The notes under the pieces: model-generated
Databases searched by the model: none
Seen by the model: the letters and a program-made list of their open reading frames with translations, nothing else
What the model was told of the DNA's origin: nothing
Made by a program: the position numbers and the translations under genes
Source of the DNA: Lepas anatifera
Taxonomy: Eukaryota; Arthropoda; Thecostraca; Lepadidae
Reading direction: 5' to 3'
NCBI GenBank assembly: GCA_034440635.1
Contig: JAOTON010001929.1
Coordinates: 2,245,001-2,309,000 of the forward strand
DNA: 64,000 bases
Shown here: piece by piece, positions 54,412-64,000 of the stretch
How positions within the stretch are numbered: the stretch's first letter is position 1
Layout: each line of letters opens with the position of its first letter

Positions 54412-57258
54412 TAGGGTGACCCCTTTTGCAACTTTTGTTTGAAAACACTGCTCCCAGGGTGTTTTGTAATGTGTTTTGGGGCGCTGATTCCAAACATTAC
54501 CTCAGAATTGCAAATTTGTAAAATTTCGAGACCGCGCATGACGAATGAAAATTCTCACAAATACCAAATTTTGAGCATTTGACTGCGTAAGGTCAAAATC
54601 GGTCAGCAAAGCAGTGATGTTACCCATCTCGCGGTATTTCTGATAGTTTACAGTCATTTCAGCATTAACATCCTGGGTCAAGCTCATATATACTGTGTGC
54701 GACAGGGTTTTAAATATATCTCTTTTGTTGGCAGCACCAATCGCAGCGCCACCTGTGGAAATATTGAGAAGATAGGTAATGCAATCTAACAGGCGTGGTG
54801 TCAACGAGGAAAATAGCGAGAGTAAAACGACATTTCTGTCATCGGGGTATCATTGTAACTGTATTCCAAAATTTACCACATTTGCCTCTGTGGGCAGTTG
54901 TCTATGGAATTGAATGGGCTGGCCTGAATTACTGATCAGATTATTTCGATTTTTACGGAAGCGCCAACAAGTGCTTGTGAAACCAAATCATTGTCATGTT
55001 TCAACTTTCGAAGCTTTCTTTTTATAGATCGACCACTGAAAGCACGTATTTCCGCTTTGAAACACCTTTCAAAAATCCTACTGACCTTGGAAACAGAAGG
55101 GCTCGAAGACTGAATCAAGTGATCGTGCACATTAAATCGTGTCTAGTCAGTATTTGATAAAGGCAAAAACATTCTCTTCAGTTCACTCCCGGAGACAACT
55201 GGATATTTCGCTTCGTATCTGCCCTGGGCAGCGCTACCCAGGATTGGCTGCCCTGCTGTTAAAGAAGTGGCCGCCCTGCCGATTCGTGCCTTCGACAGCG
55301 GAACCTGCCTCTGGCGAAGGCACGAAGGCGAAGACACTTTTTCCTGGACCACCTTCAGATTACTGTGCCTCAAACACCCCCGTTGCCGACTGGCCTGCTC
55401 AGCCAGATGGAGCGGGACGAGTATCAGACCCCACTTTGGTCTGATATCTACGACGCATGGCACATACACACATCACGTAGGTTACCAGGGTCGACAGAGA
55501 CGCAGTGAGGCCCTATGCCGTCTGCCACCGTGCCTGATGTTTCTTGCCATGCTTTCTGTTAACCACAGTATCGACTTCATCTGGGAGTACCGCTCCAGCA
55601 CAGTCGTACACCAGCTGAAAATGCGACCTAAACGTGACACGATTTTGGCAGTATTGGGAAGCCGTTATGCTTTATGACATTGAAGCATTTCACTCGCAGA
55701 AGGTGCACCTGTATATTGATAACCTTGGCTACTGGGCCTATTCAAGCTGTTGGTCCGGTAGTGATGCCGTCGAGGTGGCAGAACAGAGCACAATACACCA
55801 GGTCTGCCTGGTGAAGCAGACACACCACTCGTCCGAGGCTACGGCCAAGGGCCTGCTCCAACACTACCATTCATCCTACCTGCCAGGCTCTGGCTTGATT
55901 CGTTCCGTCTCCGCCGACGATCACAACCCTCAATATTGACCTCAGCTCCTGGAGGAATTCTAGGAACTTGCGCGCGACCTCAGCACCAGTATGCTTACTT
56001 TCCCATGTTAAATTCCCGTTGTATAAGTCGCCTGGGTGCAGATGTGCTATGCACCTTGGATATCAGATCAAAGTGGAATCTGATGCACGCCTTGCTCCAT
56101 CTTTCGGGACAGTGACCTGAAGGTGGTGCAGGGAAGTGTCACCAGGAATTCCTACATGACTGGCACAAAAACCATCCCTTTGGCTGCGCTGGGTGACCCG
56201 AAGGAATCAACCATTGCAGAAGCTGTCAGTCTGATCAAGCAGGTGCGCGGACACCGCGCCGAGCAGTCCGTCCGCCGCTTCCCAACGCCAGTCATAAACC
56301 TCAGTGCGATATGCCATACGGAAATGAGCAGCATTCGAGACGTTGCCACCTTAACTGATATTGAGCCGCACCAAACTCCTGGATGCCAAACGGCTAGATG
56401 AGTGTTTGGTAACGTGGCAAACAACTGGCGTGCCGAACAACACACAGTCCACTCAACGTGCAGTGAGATCGCCAGAGGCAGGTTCCGCTGTCGAAGGCAC
56501 GAATCGGCAGGGCGGCCACTTTTTTAACAGCAGGGCAGCCAATTCTGGGTAGCGCTGCCCAGGGCAGATAAGAAGCAAAATATCCAGTTGTGTCCGGGAG
56601 TGAACTGGAGAGAATGTTTGTGTGTTTACCAAATACTGATTCGGCACCATTTAATGTGCACGACTCTTCGAGCCCTTCGAATTCCAAGATCAGCAGGATT
56701 TTGGAAAGGTGTTTCGAAGTGGAGATACGTACTTTCAATTGTCAATCTATAAAGGGAAAGCTCCATAGACAACTGCCCACGGAGGAAAATTTGGTAAATT
56801 TTGGAATACAGTTACAATGATACCCCGAAGACAGAAATATCATTTTACTCTCACTATTTTCCTCATTAATACAACGCCTATTAGATTGCATTACCTATCT
56901 TCTCAATATTTCCACAGGTGGCGCTGCGATTGGTGCTGCCAAAAAAAGAGATATATTTAAAACCCTGTTGCACACAGTATATATTAGCTTGACCCAGTAT
57001 GTTAATGCTGAAATTACTGCAAACTATCAGAAATACCGTTAGATGGGTAACATTGCTGCTCTGCTGACCGATTTTGGACTTACGCAGTCAAATGCTCAAA
57101 ATTTGGTATTTGTGAGAATTTTCATTCGTCATGTGCGGTCTCGAAATTTTACAAATTTGCAATTCTGAGGTAATATTCGGAATCAGCGCCCCAAAATACA
57201 TCAGAAAATACCCTGGAAGCAGTGTTTCCAAACAAAAGTTGCAAAAGGGGTCATCCTA
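54412..57258. mobile_element. 2847-bp element with very long TIRs, TAG...CTA termini, near-exact 8-bp TSD
   Basis: The left arm 54412-55316 and right arm 56471-57258 are inverted copies of each other. The left arm begins TAGGGTGACCCCTTTTGCAA and the right ends TTGCAAAAGGGGTCATCCTA. The left arm holds about 120 bp (around 54915-55020) missing from the right. Flanks ATGTACAG and ATGAACAG agree at 7 of 8. Each arm can be read as a peptide (MGNITALLTDFDLTQSNAQN on the minus strand of the left arm), with a stop in the right arm copy. The 1.15-kb centre has short open frames (55267-55677, 55634-55939, 56123-56401) without recognisable domains. It groups with 27093 and 45846 by its ends and duplication length. 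Confidence 0.8.
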
Positions 57259-57266
57259 ATGAACAG

Positions 57267-58389
57267 GCCATTAGACAGGCGATGGCCGAAGAGAGGGTAA
57301 GACGAAGTTACGACACACTGTCTGTCTTTGAAATTGCCTCCGATACTCTCCAACAACACCAGAATTGGAAATATTTCCATGCGTCCATCCAGGTCATTGG
57401 GAGAAAATACAAAACCCAAGTCGAGTTACGAACTGGGGATTGGGGGTACATCCCTCCCGACCCGTCAGTTCGGGTGATGCGTCCCACCCTCTGACTTTGC
57501 CATCCATGCCTGAGTACTGATCCACAAGGAGATCTAACACGGAAAACCTACCTGACAGCAACAGCTGACTGCTGTGGAACATCAAAGCTTTTCCATCTGT
57601 CAACATTGTAGGATTCAACTTGGCCACGTAAGGCCTTATTCAATCTACCAATCGAAGGAAAGAAGTCGACGATGATAATGTCCAATTTATTGATGCAATT
57701 GCCAAACAGCGGATGAGAGACAAAAATGATAACCGACAACAACAGTGTCAATATTTACAAATAGGAACATATACCCATTCCAATGGGAAATAACAAAATC
57801 CCAGAGAAATACGTAACACAATAGTATTTCCCAGAGAAATACGAGTGATCGCAATGCAGCGGTGGAGGAGTGGACCAGCCCAGAGAGTAGCCCTGGCGAA
57901 CTGACCGGTGTCGTCAGTTAGTTAAGGGCTTTTTATAAGGCGTTCTGTGCAAAGCACCTTTGCCCGCCTCTAAAGTGTGGGGGAGAATTTTCCGGGAGGG
58001 GGTGTTTACTTTAATGTCGCAGAACAAAGGGACGAATCTTATTTCAAGGAATGGGTCGCGAAGTGTAGCAACACTTGCGAGGGAAGGGGATTGCTACGGC
58101 AGAGATGCCGAGCCTGGGGCACAGGTAGGATTTAAAAGGGTACGTGAAGAGGCTTGCCAGCGTAAAGATTAGTTTTTTGAATTTTGTTCCTTGTTATCGA
58201 ATAACCGTTTGCTTACGTTACTCGAGTTCCTCCATTGAAAAAGAATAATTTTGGGTTATTAGAAATACCCGCAAGCACCATGACGTGATGCCGCGGGTCT
58301 TTATCCTGCAACCAGGAGGTGAGGTTACAGCACCCTCTCTGGCTGGGTAGCCGCCGCATAGAGGAAGAGAGAAGGGTAATAGAACAGAT
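57267..58389. other. Spacer with short open frames, nothing recognised
   Basis: A plus frame 57222-57494 (90 codons, QNWKYFHASIQVIGRKYKTQ) begins inside the long-TIR element and has no recognised domain. The frame 57960-58172 is likewise unassigned. Confidence 0.4.
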
Positions 58390-58600
58390 AGAGTGTTAGG
58401 GAGGGGGTGTGAGTTGGTTAGTTGTTAGTCTTAGATGTGATTAGTATAGTTAGTAGTCCTTAAGTTAGGGTTAGTTGGTTAGCAAATATGAACGGATGGT
58501 TAGGTAGGGTTAGTTGGTTAGTTGAACCTTTTTTTTGGTTTGTTTTGTTTTGTTTTTTGTTTTTGGTTTTGTTTTGTTTTGTTTTTTGTTTTTTTTCCTA
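58390..58600. repeat. TTAG-rich degenerate repeat followed by (TTTTG)n
   Basis: 58405-58525 repeats GGTTAGTTGGTTAG-like phrases irregularly, and 58528-58600 is a TTTTG/T-rich simple repeat. It adjoins the 3' side of the minus-strand LINE with RNase H. Confidence 0.7.
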
Positions 58601-58771
58601 TGGTGGGAGTTATTCTGAGTCTACCATACCTTAGGACCAGACAGTTAAAACCTAGTTTGAAGCACCTATTGTTTAAATTTGTCAGAGGGACGTTTATAGT
58701 GTAATTGTTATTTCTAATATGAGGGGTGCTATTCGGATGCAGGTATTTTCCATACCTGCCACCATAGACGT

Positions 58772-59390
58772 TCAGATAAAGCTCTCGAGCCTAGAAGCCT
58801 TCAGGAATGTAAAGAGCTTGTCCAGCAGCTCAGGGTGATCATTGCCGAGAAGAGTGGAAAGGTTTACTGGGATGTTTCTGATGCGGCAATAATCTAGCAT
58901 GGGCTGCCTATGGGCGTCGTGCTGGGGACAGTCGATGAGGATATGGTAGGGATTTTCCATGGCAGAGCAGTTACCACAGGTACCTACACGCCCATAGGCA
59001 TTTAGTTTGGTGTGTCCGCTTCTGAGTCTGGTCAGGATGACCTCACGCCGACGACTGTTTTGGTTGGAGCTGGGCCAGTAGCCGATGTTAGGCTTGATAT
59101 GGAATAAATGGGCGCTGTGGTTAGTGGTCCAGTCATTTTGGATGTACTTCCGGATATGGTTCTGGAGGAGAGCTTTGCTATCGTCTCCGGACCATTTGAG
59201 AGGTGCGACCTCTCTGAGTTCTAGAGACTTTTTGGCCTGTTCGTCGGCTTTTTCATTTCCGAGAATTTTTGCAGTGGCCTGGGATCCAAAGAAAGGAGAC
59301 ATCTGGGATATCGTCGATACCCTTCTGGATGTCTGCAATTACGTGCTGGCTGGGGTTGACTACGTTATTGATAGCTTGCAAGACTACCCG
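58772..59390 (-). pseudogene. 5'-truncated non-LTR retrotransposon 3' end with RNase H domain
   Basis: The minus strand reads INNVVNPSQHVIADIQKGID and DVSFLWIPGHCKNSRK (59253-59385), then, one frame over, GNEKADEQAKKSLELREVAP (from about 59255). This is the C-terminal part of a retroelement RNase H (the WxPGH and GNEKAD motifs are standard). A further C-terminal region follows: REVILTRLRSGHTKLNAYG, then CGNCSAMENPYHILIDCPQH, a zinc-knuckle-like C-x2-C-x7-H-x4-C. The frame ends at the stop at 58772. The frameshift inside RNase H and the lack of RT upstream, where GC-rich unrelated DNA starts at about 59390, show a dead 5'-truncated copy. An I- or Jockey-like group is likely. Confidence 0.82.
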
Positions 59391-60298
59391 GCCGGCAGTG
59401 GTCACGTGACCAGGTCGCGCTCTGGTTGGTCGGCCGGGTGGGTCGCTGGTGTGGTGGCAGTGACCCGGCGCGCGCCTGTGCCGGCGGCGGTGGTCGGCTG
59501 ACCGCGCCGCGGCTGAGGGCGCGGGGTCAGCTGGTCGGCTGCGGCTGGAGCCGTGTAGCGGTGCAGTGGCCGCCACAACATTAATATCTCGTCCAAAAAC
59601 GACAATATTGCTGTCCAGGATTAGTATGGTGAATTATGTGTGTGATAGCAGTGTGTGTCGGCTTACTCAGGACTATTGGCAGATCCAGGGAGGCAAAAAA
59701 GGCATTCCCTTCCCCTCGAAACGAAAAAGCTCGGAGAAAAACTGCGTTCATCCACAGCTATCGACCTCTTTTTTACCCGACTCCCTTTTAGTTTATAAGC
59801 AAGGTTTTGGTGCCTTGACTCCCTATTTCAAACAGAACCAGTTAGCTTCAGTGTATACGTGGGGCCTTGGATAGCAAAGACAAGCATCTTTTGACCATCC
59901 CTTTTTCTCGCCGTGACGTGTGATTGTTTATTCTTTTTCTTTTTTTTCTTTTTTTGCCCTTCGACTTGGGTTTACTCCCCAAACCTACCGTCTAGCTAAA
60001 TTGTGGCTAAATTTCTCACTGCGAGACGTATGTTTTGCTTTTCAGCTTCTTCTAGCGCCCCAGCCTACCGGCTAGGTAAGCCACTGCTCAGCACCATGCG
60101 TGTGCATTTCGGCAGCATGGATCGATTATCAATTACTGGTAGATTTCATTAGATCGCATGGCCAGAAAATAATCGGAATTTTTGGCGGTGTTGGAACAGT
60201 TGCAGTGGACACCAGGATGGGGGTGGCACCAAACCGTGCTGGTGGTGGTCGGAATGCAGTGGGGATGGTAATATTCTCTTGGGATGATGGGCGCCTAC
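59391..60298. other. GC-rich island then spacer
   Basis: 59391-59575 is GC-rich with many CGGCCG and GCGC steps, which could be a CpG-rich remnant. No supported gene. Confidence 0.4.
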
Positions 60299-60306
60299 CC
60301 CTCCGC

Positions 60307-60463
60307 CAGTGGCGGACCCAGGAATTAATTGAGGGGGGGGCTAGAGGACTCGAACCTCACCCGCCAGTACCTCGGGCAGCCCCTCGCCTATGTGTTAACT
60401 ATAGGGGCTCGGACGTTTCAGGGGGCTTTGAGCCCCTAGCCTCCCCCTTTGGATCCACCACTG
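60307..60463 (+). mobile_element. hAT-like MITE, 157 bp, CAGTGGCGGACCCA terminus
   Basis: Starts CAGTGGCGGACCCAGG and ends TTTGGATCCACCACTG. Flanks CCCTCCGC and CCCTCTGC agree at 7 of 8. The relative at 7285-7442 is in reverse orientation. Confidence 0.8.
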
Positions 60464-60471
60464 CCCTCTGC

Positions 60472-62253
60472 CCCCCATGGATCCAATAATATGCAGAACC
60501 TCCCAGGGGAGGATATACATTTATATCCCAAGGTTAAAGCGGCTTAGGGTTCGTGTCTACAGCGCCCTCTATGTAAACAAGTACAGCGACATCTAGATGT
60601 CCCAAGTGGGACATCAAGCATACAGGGCGGGTGAGGTAAAAAAAACTTGAGATTTCGTTTCTGTCCAGAGGGCTGTTATCACCATGCAGGCCTGGTCCCC
60701 ATGAAATTTTATGAGACCCAACGCCGGCTAATGAGCCCCTAGATGCTGGAAAACTGTAACAGTGACGGGAAAGGGTTAAAAATGGATCCTGCCAACAAAG
60801 TTGAGAAAAATCTGGGGAGCACGACTATCAAACATTATCAAAACTGAGACCAGTACTTATTGAAGTGCAAATAATACCTTTTGTTAAGTATGGAATCACA
60901 AATCGGTGCCTAAACAACTTGTTCTTAGCTTTTGAGATAATAATTGTATTTTTCGGAAGACCCCAAAAGTTATTTTCATATTGAGAATCTTCCTTATCAC
61001 GGGGGAAAAACTGGACCCAATCGGCAGAGGTGGAAAAAGTGCCGAGGTGTCACCAACGGAAACAAAACCTGGTGCGACCAAAAACGTTAAAATTTGGCAA
61101 CAACACAGCATTATTTGACAAACCTTCTAAGTCCGTCTAAAACTTGAAGAAGGTGTTGACAGAATGAGTGACACTTCCTCCCATTGGTGAAGAAAATCTT
61201 GACTCCTTTGTTACCGAGTTGGTCCAGTTTTGTCAACAACATTGTGAGTGAGTTGGCAGATTTTTTACCACTGCCCGTCGGTGAAAATAAGTAACTTTTC
61301 TTACCTCTGGTCTTAGGAGTATTGTGAACGATTAATGCGTTAGTAACAGGTTCATACATAAGACTCTACATTTTACATTGGAACTTCCTTGGCCGTAATG
61401 GGGATGGGGGGGCACCTGGCCGGAGAGATAGGTCCATGGAAGGTCGAGGAGGTGGAATCCGACGACGTAGGTGAAACGAGGGGCCCTGCTCATGACAAAG
61501 GTCAAATGTGTCCCATCGCTCCAATCGTCATCACGTCCTGAATTAATATGTCAGGCCCCTGACATGCCTGGGCGACACCATGACAGACAAAGGAAGCCCC
61601 CTCAACGACAGAGGCAGAGCTTAGGTCAGCCACAACAGGTGACCTTTTCAATGTTTCAAGGTAAGGCCCCTGAACAGGGCCAGGAGCTTCCCCATTGAAC
61701 TCGTTGACACGCGGGGACCCCATTTTAAGCAGAAGAAGACCTCACTCAGTGTTATTGATACGTACCTCAATTATACCTAAGGTCATTGTAAAGCATAAGA
61801 GGCGAGAAGCATTGCTAAAAAAACAAGGCACCCTAAATTGTAAAACATTATCTGTACCATTTGACCGCCAATGCTCTCAAAATGGAGCACAGCTATTGAG
61901 TTATAACATATAATCACAATCACAATCATATAAATATGATTGTGCCACATGTGCCACATTCCCTTTAACTCGTAGAGCGCTATCAGTTTTAAGTCACACA
62001 TGCCACTCCCTCCTTCATCCCCCGGTTATTTCCAGGTCCGGCCTCGTCCTTCCCTGCTCAGCAGAAACCTATCTCGACGCTCCCGACTTCAGTAAAATCG
62101 TCTCCGCCGGCTGGTCTGTGCCGACCCCGCCGCCGTCTCGCCTGTACCGATAAGCAACATTGGATAGTGCAGCGGATAATCAACCCAATAGAGAAGAAAG
62201 CAGGGCTAGGGATCTTGGAAAACTACTTTTTTATACAATTATCGGTGCACACT
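60472..62253. other. Spacer, nothing recognised
   Basis: No bounded repeat except a short TGCCACATTCCCTTTAA phrase (about 61950) shared with family E. Open frames are short and without known domains, including 61111-61359 on the minus strand. Confidence 0.4.
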
Positions 62254-62257
62254 TTAA

Positions 62258-63839
62258 CCCTCGCACGTGCTCGGGTTTTCGCCACCTTCGCCCGTACAAG
62301 GGGTTGTTGTGACCCCCCGGCTCGTGATTGGCCCCTAGTTGACGTAGAGCTCTGCAGTAAAAACCAGCGTATTGGTCATCACAAGTACTCGTGATTGATA
62401 ACAATTTGTTTACCTTAGGTCATAAGGACACTTTCCAGGTCAGGTCAATGACCTGATTTTTCACCCTTTTCGGCCCATTTTGCACTTCTGGCTCCTATTG
62501 ACCGGAATTTTGGTAACAAATCACATTTGCATAGTCATGAAATTAACAAAGTGACATTAACCCCTCGGTCCATATGCTATGCACCTATGTGACCGATCTA
62601 GGTAGTGCGGGAGGTGAGGTTAAAGGTCAAAGGTCACTGACCGGTAAAACACGAAATTGCCCAGTATCTTTACATTTCAGTCCCAGAGAAGTAATTTTGG
62701 ACGCTGAATTCCAATTTAGCACTTCTAACAACGTCAAAGGTTTCTGCCATCAAAATCCCAGGTCATCAGGTCAACTTCAAGGTCAGGTCAATGACCTGAT
62801 TGCGCCTCTCATGACCCATTTTGTCACTCTGGATGCTTTGACCAGGATTTTTTACCTTTCCACAAGCCACAACAGTGAATAATCACCATCTGTGATTTGA
62901 CTCATATGCTATAAACCTATGTGACCTTTCTGGGTAACACGTGAGGTGAGGTCAAAGGTGAAAGGTCATTGACCGGTAAAATTCATTTGTCCAATATGTC
63001 TAGTTTCCATCTCTCTATGGTATTTTAGTCAATTTACACCAATTTAGTATGTGTCTAATCATCTGTCACTGTTTATCGCCCATCAAGATCAAATCAGGTC
63101 AAAGGTCAGAAAAGGTCAAGTCCGTACTGGAAGCGAACTGACTTCTTCAGTGCATATTTCATGCAAATTGACTATTCATAAGCCATTCGGCATCATTTAC
63201 GCCAAGTAAGTGCTTGTTTCATCATATGCTGTTGTGTATACCCTTTTCAAGGTCAAATAAGGTCACCAGTCGAAAAGGGTCAAGTCTGTATCAGACGCAA
63301 GTCAACTAATTCGATGTTCATCTCATTTAGAAATACTGGCTTGATACGCGCATCTGTAGTCGTTATTCGACGTGGAGTTATCACTGAGGTCACGCAAGGT
63401 CAAATCCAGGTCACTGAAGGTAAAAAGTTCATGAAAGGTCTAATCTGATAAAAGTGATCCTCGAAGGTTGGAAGAGAATATTCTGAGCCAGTTCATGAGC
63501 AAATACTGGAAAGAACGCTGAGAGTATGGAGCATTCACGTAAAAACGGGTACAGGCGCTCAAATGACCCCAACATGCCTCCAGTCTTGATGTCATAGCTC
63601 CCCCCGTGGGCGCCACATGACCTTCGTAGTCTCGGCGCGCCCTAAACCACCAATTATGATAATGATGATGTCATAGCTCCGTGACCGTTAAAGGTAGGAA
63701 CAAATTGAACTTAGCAAAACATGCGCAATGAATGCCCCAGAGGCTAAACAAAATTTCGACACTTGAACTTAATTTATCTCAATTTTTAAAAAACCTTAGG
63801 AGTGTTGCAACAACCCCTCCCCCTTGTAAGTTGCGAGGG
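62258..63839 (+). mobile_element. TTAA element, family J (1582 bp)
   Basis: TTAA at 62254-62257 and 63840-63843. Left terminus CCCTCGCACGTGCTCGGG; right reads inward CCCTCGCAACTTAC, a shorter 8-bp TIR. The interior has many AGGTCA and CAAGGTCA sites (62400-63450), often in pairs such as CAGGTCAATGACCTG. It lacks the strong GGCGGCG hairpin of families A and D. Non-coding. Confidence 0.68.
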
Positions 63840-64000
63840 TTAAGACACACTCAAATGGTATGGCAAATATTTCCTGAATGTCAAGCACTGTTAGTGAACG
63901 CGCCTCAACCAATCAGCGGGCGCCCACTGCTGCCAGCTTTATTTAGGGCTTTTAATTTTCCAAAATAAAATTACAATATTGAGGATGTTAGCGATCAACA

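Noticed and set aside
54115..54414. 99-codon Gly-rich frame
   Set aside because: It lies wholly over the GC-rich MITE B1; equivalent frames occur over the MITEs at 41067 and 50824 and reflect composition.
58405..58525. TTAGG-type telomeric array
   Set aside because: Phrases are TTAGTTGG, TTAGGG and TTAGC mixed without a regular 5-base period. It is treated as degenerate simple repeat.
59253..59576. 107-codon minus frame taken as one protein
   Set aside because: Only its end (to about 59385) is RNase H; the rest is low-complexity translation of GC-rich DNA.
60100..60489. 129-codon plus frame
   Set aside because: Its second half is the MITE at 60307 and the first half has no recognisable domain.

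Overview
This 64 kb window is invertebrate animal nuclear DNA, most likely arthropod. The case rests on C2H2 zinc-finger terminal exons of the kind found in insect and crustacean BTB-zinc-finger genes, a rhodopsin-like GPCR, CR1/L2-like and RNase H-bearing LINEs, tRNA-derived SINEs, hAT-type MITEs, and intron-like AT-rich spacers. There are no operons, ribosome binding sites or CRISPR arrays. Species cannot be read from the window; a crustacean is only a guess.

Host genes are sparse. Two zinc-finger exons at 4934-5151 and 11377-11624 (+) have the same architecture, the same splice phase and their own stop codons, as alternative 3' exons of one BTB-ZF gene would. A third finger-bearing open exon lies at 13216-13444. 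An uninterrupted 522-codon atypical class A GPCR is at 38254-39822 (+).

Most of the rest is mobile DNA, often nested. (1) At least eight full or partial elements have TTAA target duplications and related termini (8.9-9.7, 15.1-15.9, 16.4-17.6, 24.9-26.1, 31.9-32.9, 34.1-35.1, 49.5-50.5, 52.5-53.4 and 62.3-63.8 kb, plus fragments). They share an architecture of short TIR, G-rich subterminal palindrome, CGGGTTTTTC motif, GGCGGCG hairpin, and an interior packed with AGGTCA half-sites. (2) Three larger elements begin TAG, end CTA and have 8-bp target duplications. One, at 27093-30482, is almost intact and carries a two-frame transposase-like gene joined by a canonical -1 slippery heptamer. A second, at 45846-48932, carries a decayed gene from a related invertebrate family. 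The third, at 54412-57258, has arms of about 0.8-0.9 kb. (3) Small hAT-like MITEs occur, several with perfect 8-bp duplications. (4) Two CR1/L2-like LINE relics (18.0-26.7 kb plus strand; 52.2-54.4 kb minus strand) were each broken by later insertions that can be removed on paper to restore the reading. (5) A foldback-like element at 40461-44082 has termini that are arrays of TTCGCGAA-centred palindromes.

Two minisatellites (27-bp units at 33.0-34.1 kb, 29-bp units at 35.2-37.0 kb) are open in several frames and give long false ORFs. The second appears to have expanded inside a TTAA element. Remaining spacers are AT-rich and show no recognisable gene.
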